The position numbers and the translations under genes are program-made. This document shows positions 1 to 11,199 of a DNA stretch of 64,000 nt, piece by piece. Every line of letters begins with the position of its first letter. Position 1 is the first letter of the stretch. Source of the stretch: Calliopum simillimum. Its lineage: Eukaryota > Arthropoda > Insecta > Diptera > Lauxaniidae. The notes beneath the pieces are model-generated. The model had not been told where the DNA came from and did not search any database. It saw only the letters and a program-made list of their open reading frames with translations. The stretch is taken from the NCBI GenBank assembly GCA_951812925.1, contig OX638370.1, positions 106,468,897-106,532,896 of the forward strand. The letters are read 5' to 3'.

Positions 1-170
1 TTTTTTTTAAATATCGAATAGCCATATCCTTTGTTATCAAAATATGTCTCCAAACTTTTCCAATAGTACTATTAATTTCCGAGCTATGAACCTATGAAAA
101 GAAGGTATTTCAGCCCAGATACAAAGTACAAAATGTTTTAGGAGTGTGGCATTGCTCATTTTTCCATCAT
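1..170 (+). repeat. Fragment of a dispersed fly repeat (DINE-like family)
   Basis: The first 110 bases contain a phrase of the form ATCGAATAGCCAT followed by ATTTCCGAGCTATGA. The same order of phrases occurs near 7850-7940 and 57585-57655, so this is one family with at least three copies in the window. Bases 120-170 carry a phrase like GGCATTGCTCATTTTTCC, which recurs near 5365-5390. The copy is cut by the window edge. No coding capacity is seen. Assignment to the DINE-1/mini-me type rests on linkage of the same phrases to a recognisable core at 57.07 kb. Confidence 0.55.
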
Positions 171-489
171 TATTAGCATAAATTTTATAATTTTTTTTAT
201 TACCACCCCTATGATTGTTGGTGTTTTAATGTTCATTTTAGTTTTTATCAGCATCTCGTTTCTTAATTCGGCTTATGGAAGCGACATACCCGTATCATGG
301 CAAAGAATAAAAACAGTTTGATCTTCAAACTAAAAGCTTAATAAACTCAATGTCACCAATGAAAAGATATAAAAAATTGTAGCTCTTAATGTCAGAAACG
401 ATAACAGATGGAAAATTATCCCCATTCGAAGTCCGCATCCGTCACAAATGATTTTAAATGATTTCTTGTAGACGCGCTAAGCTGTATAG
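171..489. other. AT-rich DNA, nothing recognised
   Basis: There are no open frames of interest, no tandem structure and no terminal inverted repeats that I can see. Confidence 0.5.
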
Positions 490-495
490 GTACGA

Positions 496-700
496 GAGGA
501 CCTGCCAAAAATTTCGACTGATGAAAGATATGTGGCTATAATTGAAGGAGATCCACTATTGACACAAAAAATGATCGCTGATGATTTTGAGTTAAGTGCC
601 ATGGCTTTTTCACAAATGCTGTTTAATGGCCTGATTTTTAAATACGATACACAAAGAAGCTCAAGCTGCCGTAAAATTTTAAAAAGACGCAACTCGTTTT
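496..700 (+). pseudogene. Possible relic of a Tc1-type transposase DNA-binding domain
   Basis: The frame running through base 511 reads KISTDERYVAIIEGDPLLTQ and continues with MIADDFELS, then after a gap GLIFK. The pattern (basic start, DER, hydrophobic helix, DPLLT, IADDFELS) resembles the second helix-turn-helix of Tc1-family transposases, where a DER..I...V..NP.L.....A.EL pattern is usual. There is no catalytic domain, no start and no inverted repeats. The resemblance is short, so this could be chance. Confidence 0.3.
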
Positions 701-1190
701 TCAAAGTTTTGAGAAAATCGAAATTTTATTTTTATTCAGAAAAGGCAGCAACTTCTCTTACTTATAAAATCTATTTCATTTTTCATCTTTTTTGTATGGA
801 GTTACGGCGTTTTATGATTGTAATTATAAACAGGGTGGAATGTATACATTATTTTATTTGCCATTTGCAAGATAAGTGGAAAACGTGAAAAATTGGCGAT
901 TGTACCAAAATAAAGATCAAAAATTGCTTAATTCGATGCGAAAATAAAGTTTGAAAGGCCGTAACTTAAGTTGCAGCCTTATATTTTTTGACGGCAGCAA
1001 GCACGTTTTGACCATTATTTCCTAAGCTAATTCGAAAGCGGACTCTCTAAAGATTTGAACACAATCATAACACGTGAACAAGCCTATTTATGCTATGGTA
1101 CCCGTTAGTAGCGAAACCTTCTATTAATACAAGACAAAACTCTGTAGCAAGGGTGTAACCTTTGGCCTGGCCAAACATGAAACACCCTAC
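701..1190. other. AT-rich DNA, nothing recognised
   Basis: No frame, repeat or RNA gene could be supported in this stretch. Confidence 0.5.
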
Positions 1191-1570
1191 ACTGCAGTAT
1201 TTTGAAAAATTTGGTTGTGTGAGAGGTCCCACGCCCTCTTGTCCGAGTTCACCTAGTTTTTGCTCAGAACTTGCTTTTATAGTTCTTAGTATGAAATTTA
1301 GTTGGATTATCTCAAAAAAACGCTTTCAGTAAAGCGTTTTGAAGCTTTTGCTTATATTGGACGTGCCGCGCTCTCTTGTCCGAATTTGCCCAGTTTTTTC
1401 TTAGAGCTTGCGCTTACAAATCGTAGTATTTATGTGTATTTTGGTTGTATTGTAAAATAACTGCATTTTAAATATATTTTTTGTATGGGCAGTGTGTCCG
1501 TTGACCGATTTCACCCATTTTCAATTCCACATCAAAAATTGTGGAAAAACAGTAGCTGCAAAATAGTAAG
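1191..1570 (-). repeat. Dispersed repeat copy, same family as 57.25-57.48 kb
   Basis: Read on the minus strand, 1300-1560 matches 57250-57480 in order: the phrase GAGGTGCCACGCCCTCTTG, a TATTTATGTGTATTTTGGTTG stretch, TTTTTTGTATGGGC, and CATTTTCAATYCC. Within this copy the CCACGCCCTCTTGTCCGA block is present twice (about 1220 and 1365), so the copy has an internal duplication of roughly 140 bp. It is non-coding; the 64-codon frame inside it is incidental. Confidence 0.65.
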
Positions 1571-2150
1571 CTTTACCAAAAGATTTCGAAAATTTGTCGA
1601 AAGCCAAAAAAAAACGGAATTGCGTCGCTTTTTCTCACATCATACTAATACGTCGGCTCCCATTGCTGAAATATCATGAAGCTTTATTGCAGTCACTGGG
1701 GTCCAAGAAAGTTCCACACATTATCCAAAAATTTTAGTGAATAAGCATTCAGTAGCAATGCGGAGATAATGAATGCAGTTAAATCGAGAAGCTTTTGAGG
1801 ACTATTTAAAGAAGAGGATCGATAGACTAAAAAGTGTGCTAAATAAATAGCGATCATGTACAGAAGATAAAATAATGGAGAATCTATATATAACTAATAC
1901 CTTTTTTACAATGTTAGAAATTGAACACGACTTTGAATTACATATATACCATAAGAAAAGTATTTGTGTGACGATGTGCATATAGTTAAAATTATTTCAA
2001 TATTTTGCGACTAAGCCAGGGAAGTCACATCGTAGTTCGGTTCGAAAATAAATCTATTCAGATTCGAAAAATCGTTGCTCTAAAATTGGTTTTTCGCATA
2101 TAATTTTTGCTTTTTCGGTTTTTTTTTAGACATTTAATAAATTATAATAC
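1571..2150. other. AT-rich DNA between repeats
   Basis: A short frame around 1780-1850 reads QLNREAFEDYLKKRIDRLKS. It has no start, no family I recognise, and stops on both sides. Nothing else is supportable. Confidence 0.4.
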
Positions 2151-2153
2151 GTA

Positions 2154-2886
2154 GGTTGCTTTTATATTTCGGGATTGGGCAACACTAATGACAATAGCTA
2201 AAGTCTGGCAACACCATAATAAAGTTTGACATTTTTTAGCATAAACGTAATCAGAACGTTTTGACGTACGACCATCATTTGTGTTGCTTACAGTCACTTG
2301 AAAAAATCAATTTGACAAAAAAATGGAATTAACTCGAGAACGTTTTCGTGCGATCATTTTTTACAACTTTCGACGTGGATTACCACGATAAGAGTGCATC
2401 GATGAACTTAAACCTTTGTATGGCGATGAAGCACTATCCTATAGCACTGTGAAAAACTGGTTTAATGAATTCAATTGTGGCCGTCGCTCACTCCAAGACG
2501 AATTTCGTGAAGGTCGTTCAAAATCAGTTGTTGTTTCAGAAACCATTGATGCTTTGCGCCAACTGATAATGCAAGATCGTCATGTGACCTATCGCGAGAT
2601 TGAAACAACCTTAGGCATTAGTGGGACCAGCAAACATTCAATATTGCATGAACACCTGGCCATAAAGAAGGTTTGTTCTCGTTGGAAACCCCATAATTTA
2701 TCAATTGCTTAAATTTTCAATGGAAAAATTGATTTTCTTAACTCACTGTAAACAAAACAAATAACACTTGTACATCAAAACGTTGTGAGTACGTTTATGC
2801 TAAAAAATGTCAAACTTTATTATGGTTTTGCCAGATTTTAGCTATTGACATTAGTGTTGCCCAATCCCGAAATATAAAAAGCAACC
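2154..2886 (+). mobile_element. Snap-back deletion derivative of a mariner element
   Basis: Both ends begin GGTTGCTTTT(T)ATATTTCG in inverted orientation, and the identity continues far beyond a normal mariner inverted repeat. Bases 2154-2315 and 2725-2886 are inverted copies of each other over about 160 bp, including the sequence just upstream of the transposase start codon. The right end is therefore a second 5' end, and the whole 3' half of a mariner (about 1.3 kb when intact) is missing. The element is about 733 bp. The flanks contain TA dinucleotides (left near 2145-2153, right at 2895-2896), but the exact target duplication is blurred. Confidence 0.85.
2323..2712 (+). pseudogene. Mariner transposase, N-terminal domain only, with one stop
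   Basis: Translation from the ATG at 2323 begins MELTRERFRAIIFYNFRRG, the usual start of an irritans-type mariner transposase. Codon 23 is TAA (2389-2391) where mariners have a glutamine (CAA), so one transition broke the frame. Reading on gives the first helix-turn-helix, the linker FREGRSKSVVV, and the second helix-turn-helix ending CSRWKPHNLSIA, then a stop. The catalytic DD34D domain is absent because of the snap-back deletion. It could at most make a DNA-binding fragment, and only if translation began after the stop. Confidence 0.85.
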
Positions 2887-2896
2887 CTCGCATGTA

Positions 2897-3258
2897 CTGC
2901 TTTTCAAACATTTTCACAAAATTTAATTTGAACAAATTAAAAATTATGAACTCTATTTGGTATTCGAATAGAAATGATTTTCAATTCAAACTACAGAGTA
3001 AGCCTCCAGGTAAAGTTAAATGCAAATTTTTCAATATTAACAACGACAAAATACGCGGTCACAAAGAGTTGAAAAGAGTACAGAGCACAAAGAAAAGGCT
3101 GACTGACACTGACTTCATTTTTTTTTTTTTTTTGTTTTCTTTTTGTTTCACGTTTGTCATTGTACCAGGGATGATAAATTAGCTTTTCTATTTAGTTACA
3201 AATAGCAAAAAAAATACTAAAACTATCCAAAAAGTACCAAAATTATTTAATACATTTG
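2897..3258. other. AT-rich DNA with a T run
   Basis: There is a run of about 17 T near 3119-3135 and no supported gene. The 96-codon frame here is low complexity at its end and resembles nothing I know. Confidence 0.4.
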
Positions 3259-3289
3259 TGGTCAAATTTTGACCACTGAGCGATTCTAG
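3259..3289 (+). other. Helitron-like 3' end: hairpin followed by CTAG
   Basis: A perfect short palindrome TGGTCAAATTTTGACCA (3259-3275) is followed 10 bases later by CTAG (3286-3289) and then T. A near-copy occurs at 23977-24006 with the hairpin TGGCCAAAATTTGGCCA and the same GCGATTCTAGT tail. Helitrons end in CTRR preceded by a hairpin at about this distance and insert before T, so both sites fit that rule. I could not find matching 5' TC ends, so this remains a candidate. Confidence 0.4.
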
Positions 3290-5261
3290 TAAAAATAAAC
3301 AAACCAAAAAATAGAGGATTTGGGGAAAGTCTCAAGACCAGTGTGTACATTTTGTAACAATATTAATAATATTTTTACCTGATTCTAATCAAGACTGTTT
3401 CTTTTTACAGGCATTGAAATCCTACCCTCGTATAGGTACGTATAAGTATATTTTATATTAACCACACTCAATATCACAACAATAATATCTACTACATAAA
3501 ATTGTTACAACTTGACGGTTTCTGCTATCAAATGGGAAATCTAAAATGTTATTTAAAGTAACTTTCATTTGTAGTTTAAAATGTCAAATAATAATGAATA
3601 GTTTTCTGTCACGTGACAAATTTATTATACGTAAATATTTTTTTGACATGCAAAATTTAGTTATCAACTCTCTGCCACTACATTTAATTAAAATAATAGC
3701 AGAATGGACTTGTTTGTACTGTAACTTGTAACTTTAAATGGAATATGCAAATTAATATGATTTGTTCTTTAGGAAACTTTAGAATTTTTCATTAATTAAG
3801 AAATTTACGTTCTAATAATTTTAAATTAAAGGATTTTGTGTCTATTTTTGCTATATTTTTTAAGGATAAAACAAAAAAATGATTAAAACTACAAAAATCA
3901 TAGATTAAAATTGCAAAGTACCAAAGTACATTTTGGACGACAGATAGCACACGCAGTTGAAACGTTGTAATTCCACAAAATCCATTACACAGATAAAAAT
4001 TTTAAAACACAAAACGACATGGTTTTATTTTATTAACAAAAAACTTATCGCAAATACGCAATACTGGCAACATCCCTATTGACGGCGATTGACGTTGATC
4101 CTGCAACTGCATGCGGGATTTCATTTATAAAATGTTTATGCTGTTGTTGTTGTTGTTGTTGTTATTGTTGTCAATTTTTGTTTACGCGCAGTTCAATTTT
4201 TGTTGTTTTTGCTGTTGTTGTTTATTTTTACTGCAGTGAAATCCTGATTGACATTTTTGTTAAAATTTAAATAACGAACAGTACAGAGCATGAAAATCGT
4301 TTTAATGAAAATCACACTTTTTTCAAAAATGGGCGCAGGAACAAGAACAAAACGTTGAGTGTAAAAGAGCAAACAATATATCTGCAGATGATTGAGTGAG
4401 TGGGAAAGAAGAAGAGACAAACATTTAAACAGTTTATTGTCAATAGGTTTATCAATCGCAATGCAAAGTAACTGAAGAACGATTGAGGGAATAAATGAAT
4501 GAATGAATGAATGAACGTTGCTGCTCCATTGTTTATTTATTGATTGTTCGAATTCGTATTTGAGGTGCTGCTGCTGCTGCTTCTGCTGGTTGTTGTTTGA
4601 TTGTCAACAGCATGAAACTGTAAATACACAGGCCCCATGTCCGTTTTGTAACAATCTGAAGTTTTACGTTCCCGCGTGACATGCTGATGATGATGATGAT
4701 GCTGTTGATAATGCTGGAATGTTGGCAATACCCTCTAGTGTCCAGCATCAAGTGCTGATGTGTCACTTGCTCTTTATTTGACAATAAATTACGCATCAAT
4801 ATACATTCAAGGAGACTTTATTTTATTTTAATTTAATTTATTCGATTTTCTTTTTACTTTTTTTTTTCTTAAAATTTATACAGTAAATGTTTAATGAACT
4901 GACACAATGATATGTTGAGACATTTTGCTATTTTTCTTTCTTTTTTATTTTTGCTGATTTTTACAGTTATCACGGAGCATTTCCATACTATTGATACAGT
5001 ACCATGACAACCCACCCACACGCTGTGTTTCGTTATGTTTACCTCTCGAAAAAATATTTGTATTTTAATAAAAAAATATCATTTAATCAAAAATATTTCA
5101 GAATAATGGCAATTTGCACCTGACATCTATAATTATTTTTTTTTTTTATCTTTAAAGTCTTTGAAACATTCAATTCTTAGAAAAAATGTCAAAATTAGGC
5201 ATAAACTAGACATAAACACCTTCTTATGTGCAGAAGATGCGGCATCTTTAATTAAATAAAA
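3290..5261. other. Non-coding AT-rich DNA with several microsatellites
   Basis: It contains (TTG)n near 4142-4168, (GAAT)n near 4492-4515, (CTG)n near 4566-4588 and (GAT)n near 4685-4702. The small frames over the CTG and GAT tracts encode homopolymers and are artefacts of the repeats. No exon-like or transposase-like sequence was seen. Confidence 0.5.
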
Positions 5262-5400
5262 CTAAAAGAATATAAAATTGAGCCGATCCATTTTATATAC
5301 GCACCAAATCTCATCTAAGTATGTTCAGAAAATAGTTCCTAAGGTATGACATTTTTTTCAGCGCATGGTGCCGCTCATTTTTCCTTTGGACATTAATTGT
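5262..5400 (+). repeat. Dispersed repeat fragment
   Basis: The phrases CACCAAATCTCATCTAAGTA and GGTGCCGCTCATTTTTCC match, in the same or inverted order, sequence near 120-170 and near 14220-14290 (GAGATTTGGTAAC, GGTGGTGCCACGCCC). This is probably another part of the DINE-like family. Confidence 0.4.
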
Positions 5401-5499
5401 CCTAATGCTCTTAATACATAAACAAAATATCATCCATGACAGTTAAATAAATAAATAAATAATTTTTTTTTTTGAAGACATTTAAAAACGAAAAAAAAA

Positions 5500-5875
5500 A
5501 TAAAAAATTTATGGATATTTTTGGATCCGTCATCTAAGCGGACCCTCTGTTGAAAAAATTTTTTTCACTTAAATGTTGTAAAAAGTCATGATACGCGTAG
5601 AAAATACGGAAAGAACGAAAAAAACAAACTTTAGTTTTTTGGTTTAGACTTCCAATGGGGGACTCTTGGGTGAAAAAAATTGTTTTCCACCAAAATGTCG
5701 TAAGATGTCACAAAACGCCTAGAAAACTCGAAAAAAATTTTCTTCCACCAAAATGTCGTAAAAGGTCATGAAACGCGTAGAAAACACGAAAAAACAAAAA
5801 AAAAAATTCTTAAATTTTTGGTTCCCTCATCCAAGGGGGGACCTAGGGGAAAAAATCGCACCGTACCCGAAAACC
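5500..5875 (+). repeat. Short tandem array, unit about 60-120 bp
   Basis: The phrase AAATGTCGTAAAARGTCATG followed by AAACGCGTAGAAAA occurs three times (about 5572, 5692 and 5750), each with a TTGGWTCCSTCATCYAAG-type segment nearby. An inverted copy of the same unit lies at 13970-14170. The array ends where the Tc1-type element begins at 5880, so that element landed in or beside it. Confidence 0.6.
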
Positions 5876-5879
5876 TATA

Positions 5880-7443
5880 CAGCTGTGTGCGAAATAATAG
5901 CAGTAGCATATCAAATACTAAGAAAAGCGTTTTTTCTACTTTTATCAACAAATAAAATTAAAATTTTTCAAAGTTGAAATGTGTGCCATTATAATGACAT
6001 TTTGAAAAACATATTCGTTTGGTGTAGGATCAGCACATGAAAAAATTAACGCTAAGTTTCCCGCTATACAGCAAGTTTTGATTGTGAAAAATAATAGCAG
6101 TGTGATCAAACTTAATTCATTTTACAGATGAAGTGTTAGCAATAAGATCAAAGGTAAATATCATTTGTTGAGGACTATTTTCACTCATCTAAATACGTTA
6201 AATTAAAAACGTGAAAACTATGCCTTTTAAAAAATGAGTCGTGCAAAACATTGTTCTTGTGAGAAGCGCGAAATGATAAAAACGCTGCTTTCCGAAGGCA
6301 ACTCCTACAAATGTATTCAAAATTTATTAAACTGCTCTACAAAAAGGAACTAAATGCCAAGAAATGGGTAGAAAAGCCCGAAACAAGAGGCCGAAAACAA
6401 TCTCTCTCTAAATGGGAAATGAAAAAGTGGCAGCGTTCGCCAGGGAAAATCCATTTTGGTCTTCACATAAGAATAAAAAAAGACTGATCCTTACCGTAGA
6501 CTCTTCCACAGTAAGAAAGAAGCTTATTGAAGCCAAGTTCTATGGCAGAAGTCCCAGGAAAGTGCCACTTCTTTAGCCAAGACATGTCCAGGCTAGAATA
6601 AAATTTTCGAAAGAGCATATTAATTGGCCAACTTTAAAATGGCGGAACGTGTTATGGTCGAATGAGACGAAGTAATATTGTTCGGCTCTAGAGGACGGAG
6701 ACAATATGTTCAAAGGCCAGCTGGAGCTCCATATGCCCGAAGATATGTTGTAAGGACCGTGAAGCATGGCGGCGCAAAAATTATTGTTTGGGGCTGTTTT
6801 TCGTACTGCGATACAGGCCCTATTTTTTGGATAAAGGACAATATGGATGCACTTTTATATGTGAAAATATTAGAGTCTACTACGCTGCCCTACGCTGAAT
6901 GGGAAATGCCGCTGAATTCGGTGTACCAGCAAGACAACGACCCAAAACACACCAGCAGATTAGCAAAAAATTTTTTTGTTTCAAATTAAGTTGAGGTCAT
7001 AAGCTGGCCGGCACAGTCTTCTGACTTAAACCAAACCGAGAACCTTTGGGCCGATGTTAAGGAAGCAGTGGGTAAACAAAATCCCAAAAATGTGTGTGGA
7101 GAAATGTCAACGTCTTGTTGATTCTATCAGCTGTACTAGCCAACAAAGGCCATTTAACCATTTAACTTTTTTTTTCTTTAATTTGTGCCGTTTGACAGTA
7201 TTTTCGATCAAAATTTTAGAGCGCTGCTATTATTTTTCACAAGTAAATTTGGTCGTTTCGTGAGTTTTTGCGTTTTTTAAGGAGCACGAAGCCCAATGTT
7301 ATGGATATAAGCATAAGTTTCTATTCATTAGACATAAAGCAATTAAATGAATTTGAAAAATTAAATGCATTTGTTTTAATTTACATGTTTTTTTAATACA
7401 AAGATTTCGTTACATAGCACTGCTATTATATCGCATGCAGCTG
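5880..7443 (+). mobile_element. Tc1-type transposon with IR/DR ends, inactive
   Basis: The ends are inverted repeats beginning CAGCTGTGTGCGAAATAATA on the left and CAGCTGCATGCGATATAATA on the right, each flanked by TA (5878-5879 and 7444-7445), the canonical Tc1/mariner target. A second, inner copy of the TGAAAAATAATAGCAG motif lies at 6082-6104, and its inverted partner is at 7223-7242, so each end has two putative transposase-binding sites (IR/DR type). The size, 1564 bp, is normal for an autonomous Tc1 element, but the transposase is broken. Confidence 0.9.
6234..7165 (+). pseudogene. Tc1-family transposase, multiply frameshifted
   Basis: The start is the ATG at 6234, giving MSRAKHCSCEKREMIKTLLS and a helix-turn-helix region. 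Downstream, pieces in changing frames read SKEHINWPTLKWRNVLW, then IIVWGCFSYCDTGPIFWI, QQDNDPKHTSR, and WPAQSSDLNQTENLWADV. These are the ordered hallmarks of a Tc1 DD34E transposase. The second aspartate (QQDND) and the glutamate (TENLW) are kept, but the first aspartate is replaced by asparagine (WSNE, codon 6661-6663). Several frameshifts and stops make it non-functional. Confidence 0.88.
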
Positions 7444-7714
7444 TATATAAGTATATATTAATTTTCATGGTGATCGGTACAGCCATTTGGGAGTCTATAA
7501 GGTATATACAGACATTTGCTTTTATATTTATAAGTAGATAGAAACCGTTTCGTTTTTCTTCGGTTTAGTTCGAACATTTTTCGTGTCCCGAGCTCAGTGG
7601 TCACAGAAATTTTTACGGCTTTGCTCTGATTTTCGAGTTATGCGTGATAAAAGGTTGATTATACAAGCAAACGAAAAACAAAAAAAAAAAAAGATGAAAT
7701 TTTGACTTGACATT

Positions 7715-8240
7715 TGTACTCTTACATATCAGGATCAGGATTTCTAACACACCTCCACCTTTTTGAGATATCCCTGCTTAAAGTTGCAAAAATTTTTATC
7801 TTCAGGCTTATGGCGCAGTTCCAGGAAAACTTGTTATTTCATTACTTTAATATCATCGAATAGTCATGACCTTTCTTTCGAAGTATACCTTTGGAGTTTT
7901 TCAGCAGGACTCTTACTTTCCGAGTTTTAATATTTCAAAGAGAACGTTACTTCATACAGAGAACGAAATTATATTACCATCAAAAAATCGATTTATGGAC
8001 GCGCAGCTCTCAAAATGAGTTGAGTGAAAATCAGCTGCAGCATATGATATGTGTTAGTGTCAATAAGAAAAAGGCCCTGAGATAAAATATGGGTGATGCC
8101 TTGCCCACAAAATATTTTGTGGCTAAAATACCTTTTCTTGAGAGGATCGTAACTCGAAAAGCAAGAATCCCTTTGGAAAAGTTCGAAGATACATTTTGAA
8201 AGGGAATAATTTGACTATTAGAGGGCAGCACTTCTTCGAA
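7715..8240 (+). repeat. Dispersed repeat copy (DINE-like family)
   Basis: Bases 7740-7940 align in order with 57480-57665: TTTTGAGATATCC.TGCTTRAAG, AGTTCCAGGA, ATCGAATAG, and ACTCTTACTTTCCGAGTT. The sequence after 8080 carries GGGTGATGCCTTGCCCACAA, which resembles the GTGCCACGCCC phrases of the same family, so the copy may run to about 8240. It is non-coding. Confidence 0.6.
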
Positions 8241-10755
8241 AAAATGGGAAAATCAAAGGTTGCATCAGTGATTATCTTAGGATCAGGCTGCATGCTTGGT
8301 TTGGATCAAAACATAGGAAAAAATAGGCCGCCCGGGGCTTGAATCAAGGTCTAAACGATAAAAATCAATTTTTTTTGCAAGGTTTTTTAAAACACGAAGT
8401 AGCAACTGAGTCCAAATTTTTGAAAAGCGCTTAATTTTCTTTATTTTTAGTTTATTTCTCTTTGCTCTTTGGTAATGTTTAATCACTAAGTGCAGGAAAT
8501 TTGTTTCTGTTTGCAAATCATTATTCCAAGACTAAATGTTTGCTTGCTTGAGAGCTATTTGTTGAAAACAATTATATATTTTGGAAAAACGATCTTTTAT
8601 GTTTCACCAAAAATTTTGATTATAAATTAATGAGGAGCTATCAAACATGGTTTTCAGAATAGAAATCTGTCGAAATTTGAGCAATTTCGGGCAGAGAGTA
8701 TGGAATTTTTTTTTTTTTTTTTGTAACTCTCATTGTGTTTTGATTTTTATGGTGCGTGTTTCTTGCAGCATATTTTTATGCGCAAAATATATTATTAGTT
8801 AAAAATTTAATTCAGATTGAGTTAAAATTAATCAATTTACCTTTGTTGAAATCAAAATTTAAATAAATTAACGAAACAATTTTTTTTCAAGCATAATTTC
8901 TTCCAAATATATATCATCTATTATGATTTTGAAAGCAACTACAAACAAAATTACATTAAATTTTCTGCTGCTACCTAAAAGTATGCTAGAGGTTTTATTA
9001 TGGTTGATTAATGGCATGACAGGAAACGTCATGCATACAATTTCCTTGACATCCGCCTCTACGAAGTTGACAAATTAATTTTTGCCAATGTTTTGAGCAT
9101 TAGGGCACGAGACAAGAGTATAATGCAACAAAATACAATAAACACAACAATAACAACAACAACTCATTTAGAGCATTGCCAACAAACACTAATTTCCTGT
9201 AATTAAATAGTTACCATAGTGAAGCCATGTTGCAGTGTTTTTGTTTTCTAATTTTTTTAAGTGGCATCAAAGTTACAACATAAATTTGATCTTAATGAAA
9301 TACATAGTATACTTTTTGGATATTTGTTGGGAATATATTAAATGGGTTCCTTTTAGTAGAATTAAGTATTGCGCTCTGTTATATGGAATAATTTGGTTTT
9401 ATAAACAAATTCCTCAGTCTAGGAAATTGAAAGATATAGAAAAATTTCTTCAATTAAGGCTTCTTCAAGAAAGAACACAGTGTATATCTATGTAACCTTC
9501 ACAGCATTAGTATTTTATAATTGTACATCATTATTAATCATCATTGTCATTATTATTTCTCCTAAATTGATAACAAATCACATTCTTTAAATATCAATCC
9601 ATAGAAAGTTAATGAAGTGTATCATGGAAAAATTTGCATATTTTTAAAGCCAAACAAAAGCAGAGAAAATAAAATTTCAAAGGCCACCTCAATTATGGTC
9701 AATGAAAATTTCACTGCTACAGCAAACGAAGGACAAATGCACATTAAAGAGAAGAAAAAAAAAAAAGAAAAAAATATTGCAAATAATACGGGTACAATGC
9801 CAATTATGATTTATCCCAAATAAAGTATGAAAGAACAAAATGCTAAAAAAAGGACAAAAGAAATTTGTACATTTAAAACAGTCGCAGGACACCAAAAAAA
9901 GTGAAAACAGTAGCAGCAAAGATAGCGAAAAGAATAAACCTCAAAAGGAAAATGATGTATCGATAATTTTCTATTAATGAATTTTTTTTTTCAGGCATGT
10001 ACTTGGGAAGATCCCATGGTAATAAAGTCGCTGTCAAATAAAAGAAGTAGATAACCTTTCTTTAAGTATTTATTTTTCAACTGTCATCTATTATTATACA
10101 TACAAATGTCTTTGAAGATGAGAACAATACTACGAGATCAACTTCTTTTGAAATGAATGGTATCAGGTGCCCATTTTATAGATTTTTTTAAAGAAACGAT
10201 ATGACACTGTATGGTCTCCAAATTATCTATTTCACCTATTTGAGATCCAAGCTAGACTACAACTCCCATATTTGAAATTTAGAGGAAAACAACTGTGCTT
10301 TTCAAGCTATTTTAATTTGAAATTTTTTGACTTTTTTCATAATTTTCAAAATACCAACATTTATGTTGAAAATAATGGATTTGGGTGATTCTCTGAAAAA
10401 TGTACCATTCAATGTCTCGGGGCACAAAACCATGTCTTAATTTAAAATTTGATATTTTATCTATGTAATACAGATACTTAACCAAAGCTTCTACACGAAT
10501 TGGTTAGAAAAGAAAAAGAGTTAAAATGTCATTCTCCGTCCTGTCCTTAAAGTGAAGTCATATAAATAGAAGATTCAGTGTATTTTCAGCTCAATCAGTT
10601 TTGTTTTTTCGACAATGAGTGATCGTGTGTTTGTTTTTTAGAAAAGTTTAAAAAATTTTGCAAAGAACGCAAGTGTGCATCATTCTCCGCGTAAGTTTTT
10701 TTACATTACTAAGCATATTGTTTTATCTTTATATACTCGTAAGAGTGTACCAGCT
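8241..10755. other. Non-coding AT-rich DNA
   Basis: There is a T run near 8707-8722, A-rich stretches near 9757-9772, and CAA-type microsatellites near 9130-9165. The frames at 9235-9495 and 9617-9823 show no family resemblance and are biased by A/T content. No terminal repeats were found. Confidence 0.45.
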
Positions 10756-10759
10756 CAAA

Positions 10760-11197
10760 TTTTTTTTCGCCGATTTCACTCAAATTTGGCAATATGGTAG
10801 ATCCGGTGTGCAAAAACAACAATACAGAAAACTTTGGTCCTAGTACCATTTTTTGTTAAAATACAGGGTGTTGAAGTTGGCGTTTTTAGTCATTTTTATA
10901 AATTTTGAAAAAATGCATAGCTTACACTTAAGTTTGTAAATTGATAAATCTAACTTACTGGTCCCATTCACTTTGAAGTACTCTTTGATAAAGATTTTAC
11001 CATTAAAAACACTTTTGAATTTTTTTTCAAAAAAACCCCGCTTGGATTTTTTTAAAATTACTTTAAATTAAAGCATAATTCATAAGCTTTAATATGATGT
11101 ATGATTCAAGATGGCGTTCGGACGCTACATGAGAGTTTTTGGCTAATGAACGCCCGCGGCAGGCAAAAATCTTTTTTTACTCAAGAGGATAGCATGG
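10760..11197 (+). repeat. Long dispersed repeat, inverted partner at 16.89-17.28 kb
   Basis: Shared landmarks in order are: TTTGGCAATATGGTAGATCC, GGTGTGCAAAAA, TGTTGAAGTTGGC, AATTTTGAAAAA, AAGTTTGTAAATTGATA, AGAGTTTTTGGCT, GAACGCCCGCGGCAGGCAAAA. All recur in inverted order at 16890-17275. The right side of this copy is interrupted at 11198 by a Tc1-type element. Confidence 0.75.
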
Positions 11198-11199
11198 TA

